Positions 29,662-32,936 of a stretch of DNA of 32,936 bases are shown here, piece after piece; the first letter of the stretch is position 1; every line of letters starts with the position of its first letter. Below the pieces are notes generated by a model. It was not told the origin of the DNA, ran no database searches, and was given only the letters and a program-made list of their open reading frames with translations. The translations under genes and the position numbers were made by a program. The stretch comes from a bacterium DOLZORAL124_64_63 (GTDB taxonomy: Bacteria; Krumholzibacteriota; Krumholzibacteriia; LZORAL124-64-63), in assembly GCA_002747875.1 (NCBI GenBank), contig PDQT01000288.1:1-32936 (forward strand), written 5' to 3'.

Positions 29662-31884
29662 ATGAGCAACCAGGTTGAAATGACCAAGCACGTCGTCAGT
29701 ATGGAAATGAATGGAACGACCTTCTCCCTCGAGACCGGTCGTATGGCCAAGCAGGCCAACGGCTCCTGCATCGTCCGCATGGGCGACACCATGAGCCTGA
29801 TGACCGTGACCGCCGACAAGAACCCCAGCGACCGGGACTTCCTGCCCCTGTTCGTCGAGTACCGCAACAAGACCTACGCCGCGGGCAAGATCCCCGGCGG
29901 GTTCTTCAAGCGGGAGGCCCGGCCCACGGAGCGTGAGACCCTCAGCTGCCGCCTGATCGACCGGCCCCTGCGCCCCATGTTCCCCAAGGGCTACCGTCAC
30001 GAGACGCAGATCGTGGCCTTCGTGATCAGCGCGGACACCGATTTCCATGCCGACACCCTGAGCATCACCGGCGCCAGCATGGCGTTGAATCTTTCGGACG
30101 TGCCCTTCACCACCTTGGTCAGCGGTGTGCGCGTGGCCGAGGTCGATGGTGAGTTCATTCCCAACCCCAGCTTCGACCAGCTGGAGGAAAGCTCCATGGA
30201 CCTGGTCGTCGCCGGCACCGACGACATCGTCTGCATGATCGAGGGCGAGTGCCTGGAGGTCAGCGAGGATCGCCTGCTGGACGCCATTGAGTTCGCCCAC
30301 GTCTGGATCAAGAAGCTGAACAATCTGCAGCGTGAACTGATCGAGAAGGCCGGCGCCAAGACCAAGTGGGAGTTCGTCGAGCCCGTCGAGAACACCGAGC
30401 TCATCGACAAGGTGGAGACCTTCGTCGGCGCCAAGCTGCGCGAGGCCATCGTCGTCAAGGGCAAGATGGAGCGCGCCGAGGCTCTCAGCGCCGTGAAGGA
30501 CGCCGTCAAGGCCGAGTTCACCACCGAGGACGGCGACGCCGATCCCGAGGCCCTGGAGGCTCTGGGCAAGGTGGAGAAGAAGACCATGCGCGAGATGATC
30601 CTCAGCGAGGGCACCCGCACCGATGGCCGGGATCTGAAGACCGTGCGTCCCATCACCGTGGAGTGCGGCGTCCTGCCCCGGGCCCACGGTTCCTGCCTGT
30701 TCACGCGCGGCGAGACCCAGAGTCTGGGCACCGCCACGCTGGGCAGCAAGCAGGCCGAGCAGCGCATCGAGCCCCTGAACAGTGACCAGTACTGGAGCAA
30801 GTACTACCTGCACTACAACTTCCCGCCCTTCAGCGTGGGCGAGGTCGGCCGTTACAGCGGCACCGGCCGGCGTGAGATCGGCCATGGTAAGCTGGCCGAG
30901 CGCGCCATCCGGCCCATCCTGCCGGATCTGGACGACTTCCCCTACACCATCCGTCTGGTCAGCGACATCCTGGAGAGCAACGGCTCCAGTTCCATGGCCA
31001 CCGTGTGCTCCTGCTGCCTGGCCATGATGGACGCGGGCGCGCCCCTGAAGGCTCCGGTGGCCGGTGTGGCCATGGGCCTGATCAAGGAAGATGACCGGGT
31101 GGCCGTCCTGACGGACATCCTGGGCGTGGAAGACCACCTGGGCGACATGGACTTCAAGGTCACCGGCACCCGCGAGGGCATCACCGCCTTCCAGCTGGAC
31201 ACCAAGATCGCCGGCATCAGCCGCGAGATCATGACCGAGGCTCTGACCGACGCGAAGAACGCCCGGAATCACATCCTGGACGTCATGCAGGAGGCCCTGC
31301 CCGAGTCCCGCACCGAGATGAGCCCCTACGCTCCGAAGATCGAGACCATCCAGATCCCGGTGAAGAAGATCGGTCAGCTCATCGGCCCGGGCGGCAAGGT
31401 CATCAAGAAGATCCAGGAAGACACCGGCGCCACCATCGAGGTGGATGACGACGGTCTCGTCTTCATCAGCAGTATCGACCAGGCCGGCGGCGAGGCGGCC
31501 ATGAAGTTCGTCGAGGGCCTGATGGCCGAGCCCGAGGTGGGCAAGGTCTACAAGGGTGTCGTCAAGACCATCGTGGACTTCGGCGCCTTCGTGGAGTATC
31601 TGCCGGGCAAGGACGGTCTGCTGCACATCTCCGAACTGGAGCATTTCCGCGTGGGCAACGTGGAGGACGTGCTGCAGCTGGGCGATGAAGTGGAGGTCAA
31701 GCTGGTGGAGGTGGACAGCCGCACCGGCAAGGTGCGCCTCAGCCGCAAGGCCTTGCTGCCCGTTCCCGAAGGCATGGAGAACATGCCCCAGGACGACGGC
31801 GGCCGGCGCGACGGCGGTCGGCGTGATGGCGGCCGCGGAGGCGATCGTCGGGGTGGCCGCGGCGGCCGTGGTGGCCGACGCTAG
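29662..31884 (+). CDS. pnp: Polyribonucleotide nucleotidyltransferase (PNPase)
   Basis: 740 residues; phosphorolytic 3'-5' exoribonuclease of the RNA degradosome. The first RNase PH-like domain includes GSCIVRMGDTMSLMTV and FFKREARPTERE; an alpha-helical linker domain follows. The second RNase PH domain holds the active site (GTRTDGRDLKTVRPI, then SNGSSSMATVCSCCLAMMDAG and MDFKVTGTREGITAFQLDTK). The KH domain has loop IGPGGK (574-579), and the S1 domain runs from GKVYKGVVKTIVDFGAFV (627) to about 695. The C-terminus is a Gly/Arg/Asp tail (about 713-740) of GGRRD and RGGRGG repeats, a likely flexible RNA-binding extension. The ATG at 29662 follows GAGAGGAAAG. The M16 peptidase gene starts 17 nt later, as in many genomes. 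Confidence 0.97.
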   Translation: MSNQVEMTKHVVSMEMNGTTFSLETGRMAKQANGSCIVRMGDTMSLMTVTADKNPSDRDFLPLFVEYRNKTYAAGKIPGGFFKREARPTERETLSCRLIDRPLRPMFPKGYRHETQIVAFVISADTDFHADTLSITGASMALNLSDVPFTTLVSGVRVAEVDGEFIPNPSFDQLEESSMDLVVAGTDDIVCMIEGECLEVSEDRLLDAIEFAHVWIKKLNNLQRELIEKAGAKTKWEFVEPVENTELIDKVETFVGAKLREAIVVKGKMERAEALSAVKDAVKAEFTTEDGDADPEALEALGKVEKKTMREMILSEGTRTDGRDLKTVRPITVECGVLPRAHGSCLFTRGETQSLGTATLGSKQAEQRIEPLNSDQYWSKYYLHYNFPPFSVGEVGRYSGTGRREIGHGKLAERAIRPILPDLDDFPYTIRLVSDILESNGSSSMATVCSCCLAMMDAGAPLKAPVAGVAMGLIKEDDRVAVLTDILGVEDHLGDMDFKVTGTREGITAFQLDTKIAGISREIMTEALTDAKNARNHILDVMQEALPESRTEMSPYAPKIETIQIPVKKIGQLIGPGGKVIKKIQEDTGATIEVDDDGLVFISSIDQAGGEAAMKFVEGLMAEPEVGKVYKGVVKTIVDFGAFVEYLPGKDGLLHISELEHFRVGNVEDVLQLGDEVEVKLVEVDSRTGKVRLSRKALLPVPEGMENMPQDDGGRRDGGRRDGGRGGDRRGGRGGRGGRR

Positions 31885-31901
31885 CCCGGCGACCGACCGT
31901 C

Positions 31902-32936
31902 ATGAATATCGATCTCTACAGGAACGAGCAGCCGCCCCACCGGGAAGTCCTTCCCGGTGGGGCGGTCCTTCTCTCCACACCCATACCCACGGCCCACGCC
32001 GTGACCCTGGGCGTCTGGCTGCGCACCGGCAGCCAGGACGAGCCCGACGGTCTGGGCGGCATCTCCCATTTTCTGGAGCACATGGTCTTCAAGGGAACCC
32101 GGCACCGGGTGGCCTACGAGATTGCCCGTGAGTTTGACGGCATGGGTGTGGTGGTCGACGCCTTCACCACCAAGGACACCGTCGCCTTCACCGTGAAGGT
32201 GTTGCCGGAGTACTTCATCCCGGCCATGGAATTGCTGGGGGAGATGCTTCTGGAGCCGGCTTTCGCGCCCAAGATGGTCTCTCTGGAGCAGGGGGTGGTC
32301 ATCGAAGAGATCCAGGAGGCCCTGGACACGCCGGACGACCGCCTGCACGACGCCTTCGCGGCGCGTCTGTACGGCCGGCATCGGCGGGGCCGGCCCATTC
32401 TGGGCACCCCCGGGGCGGTGCGTAGCTTCCAGCCCGATGTGCTGCACAACGCCCACCGGAGACTTTTCTGCGGGCCCAACATGGTCATCTCCATGGCGGG
32501 CAATATCCAGGACGGGTTCCGGGACGCGGTGGCGCGGCGCTTCGATGTGGGGCCGGCGGATCCGGATCCCGGGGCGCGTTTCCAGGCGGAGGATCCGGCC
32601 ATCAAGGCCGCCTTCGTGGACATTAGCCTGGAAAATCTTGATCCCTTCCGGCTGGAGATCATCAGCCCCATTATCCAGACCTACTTCGAGATCGGGAACC
32701 TGGGAGTGGCCCTGGGGCATCCGGATCGCATCCCCGTCTTCTTGCTGACGAATATTCTGGGCGGTGGCATGAGCAGCCGCATCTTCCAGGCCGTGCGCGA
32801 GCGCGAGGGGCTGGCCTACTCCATCTACAACTACAACGACATGGGCCGCGACACGGGGCTGGTCAGCTGCGCGGGTAGCTGCTCGCCGGAAAATCTGGAG
32901 CGCATCACCGAGGTGATCAGCGTGGAATACGATCGT
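31902..32936 (+). CDS. M16-family zinc peptidase (mitochondrial processing peptidase-like), 3'-truncated by window edge
   Basis: 345 codons are visible, with no stop before the window end. The inverted zinc motif HFLEH is at residues 56-60 and the third ligand is E136, exactly 76 residues after the last histidine, in VVIEEIQEALDTPDD; GVWLRTGSQDEPDGLGGISH and GGMSSRIFQAVREREGLAYS are also M16B signatures. Active members cleave short peptides or act in envelope quality control; the second, inactive half should lie past the window. The ATG at 31902 is chosen because the conserved N-terminal strand (LPGGAVLLSTPIPTAHAVTL) starts soon after it. No strong ribosome site is seen, so coupling to pnp is possible. 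A perfect hairpin lies within its first 21 codons. Confidence 0.92.
   Translation, partial: MNIDLYRNEQPPHREVLPGGAVLLSTPIPTAHAVTLGVWLRTGSQDEPDGLGGISHFLEHMVFKGTRHRVAYEIAREFDGMGVVVDAFTTKDTVAFTVKVLPEYFIPAMELLGEMLLEPAFAPKMVSLEQGVVIEEIQEALDTPDDRLHDAFAARLYGRHRRGRPILGTPGAVRSFQPDVLHNAHRRLFCGPNMVISMAGNIQDGFRDAVARRFDVGPADPDPGARFQAEDPAIKAAFVDISLENLDPFRLEIISPIIQTYFEIGNLGVALGHPDRIPVFLLTNILGGGMSSRIFQAVREREGLAYSIYNYNDMGRDTGLVSCAGSCSPENLERITEVISVEYDR
31932..31965 (+). repeat. Perfect 16-bp inverted repeat in the 5' coding end of the M16 peptidase
   Basis: CCGCCCCACCGGGAAG (31932-31947) and CTTCCCGGTGGGGCGG (31950-31965) are perfect reverse complements separated by 2 nt, and a G-U pair can extend the stem. 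The following TCCTTCTCTCC is pyrimidine-rich but not a clean T-run. It begins 31 nt inside the peptidase frame and 48 nt after the pnp stop, so it may act as a pnp 3'-end/terminator or as a translation-control structure. Confidence 0.8.

Noticed and set aside
29542..31644. 700-codon minus-strand open frame opposite pnp
   Set aside because: It is antisense to an unmistakable PNPase gene, with His/Asp/Gly/Leu-biased composition typical of shadow frames.
1..32936. tRNA, rRNA, CRISPR, transposon or phage signatures
   Set aside because: Scanning for T-loop-like GGTTCGAATCC elements, regularly spaced repeats, and transposase or integrase motifs found nothing credible.

Overview
ORGANISM. The window is GC-rich and densely coded, with clear Shine-Dalgarno sites and frequent 1-8 nt gene overlaps. 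A Wza-like multi-SLBB export protein, a Wzz-like co-polymerase and a Wzx/Wzy pair indicate a diderm (Gram-negative) bacterium. The long SLBB protein with a C-terminal membrane anchor, the very long IF2 linker and a translation-operon order close to that of Deltaproteobacteria and the FCB lineages suggest an FCB-type or poorly cultured phylum. This is inference; I cannot name a genus. I saw no tRNA, rRNA, CRISPR array, transposase, integrase or phage gene. LAYOUT. (1) 1-3205: the 3' part of a TPR-parvulin gene, rpmB (L28, minus strand) and recG. (2) 3269-12760: a housekeeping transcription/translation operon: a sigma70-type promoter, a leader with a candidate transcription attenuator, then rimP, nusA, an L7Ae-like gene, infB, an intrinsic terminator, a fused rbfA-nrnA gene, truB and ribF. 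(3) 12786-28910: an exopolysaccharide/O-antigen-type island. It holds a Gfo/Idh/MocA oxidoreductase (minus), a regulated-looking promoter, a forward operon (SLBB export protein, Wzz-like, Wzy-like, GT2, GT4, Wzx-like flippase, CapK-like adenylate-forming enzyme, toroid-fold protein), a minus-strand block (DegT/DnrJ aminotransferase, GNAT acetyltransferase, GT4), an AT-richer spacer, and a forward polyprenyl-phosphate sugar transferase. (4) 28934-32936: the housekeeping operon resumes with an rpsO promoter, rpsO, pnp and a 3'-truncated M16 zinc peptidase. HOW IT WORKS TOGETHER. In many bacteria rimP-nusA-infB-rbfA-nrnA-truB-ribF-rpsO-pnp-M16 peptidase are near-contiguous. Here the roughly 16-kb polysaccharide island lies exactly between ribF and rpsO. 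The island holds most of a Wzx/Wzy-dependent pathway: a phosphoglycosyl transferase to start the lipid-linked unit, three glycosyltransferases, an amino-sugar-forming aminotransferase with an N-acetyltransferase, a flippase, a polymerase, a chain-length regulator without a kinase domain, and a periplasmic/outer-membrane export protein. Nucleotide-sugar dehydratases are missing from the window and would have to be encoded elsewhere. MOST NOTABLE. The island's position, the in-frame RbfA-NrnA fusion, the three-way hairpin switch ahead of rimP-nusA, two perfect 10-bp direct repeats abutting the exopolysaccharide promoter, and a perfect 16-bp-stem hairpin inside the first codons of the M16 gene.
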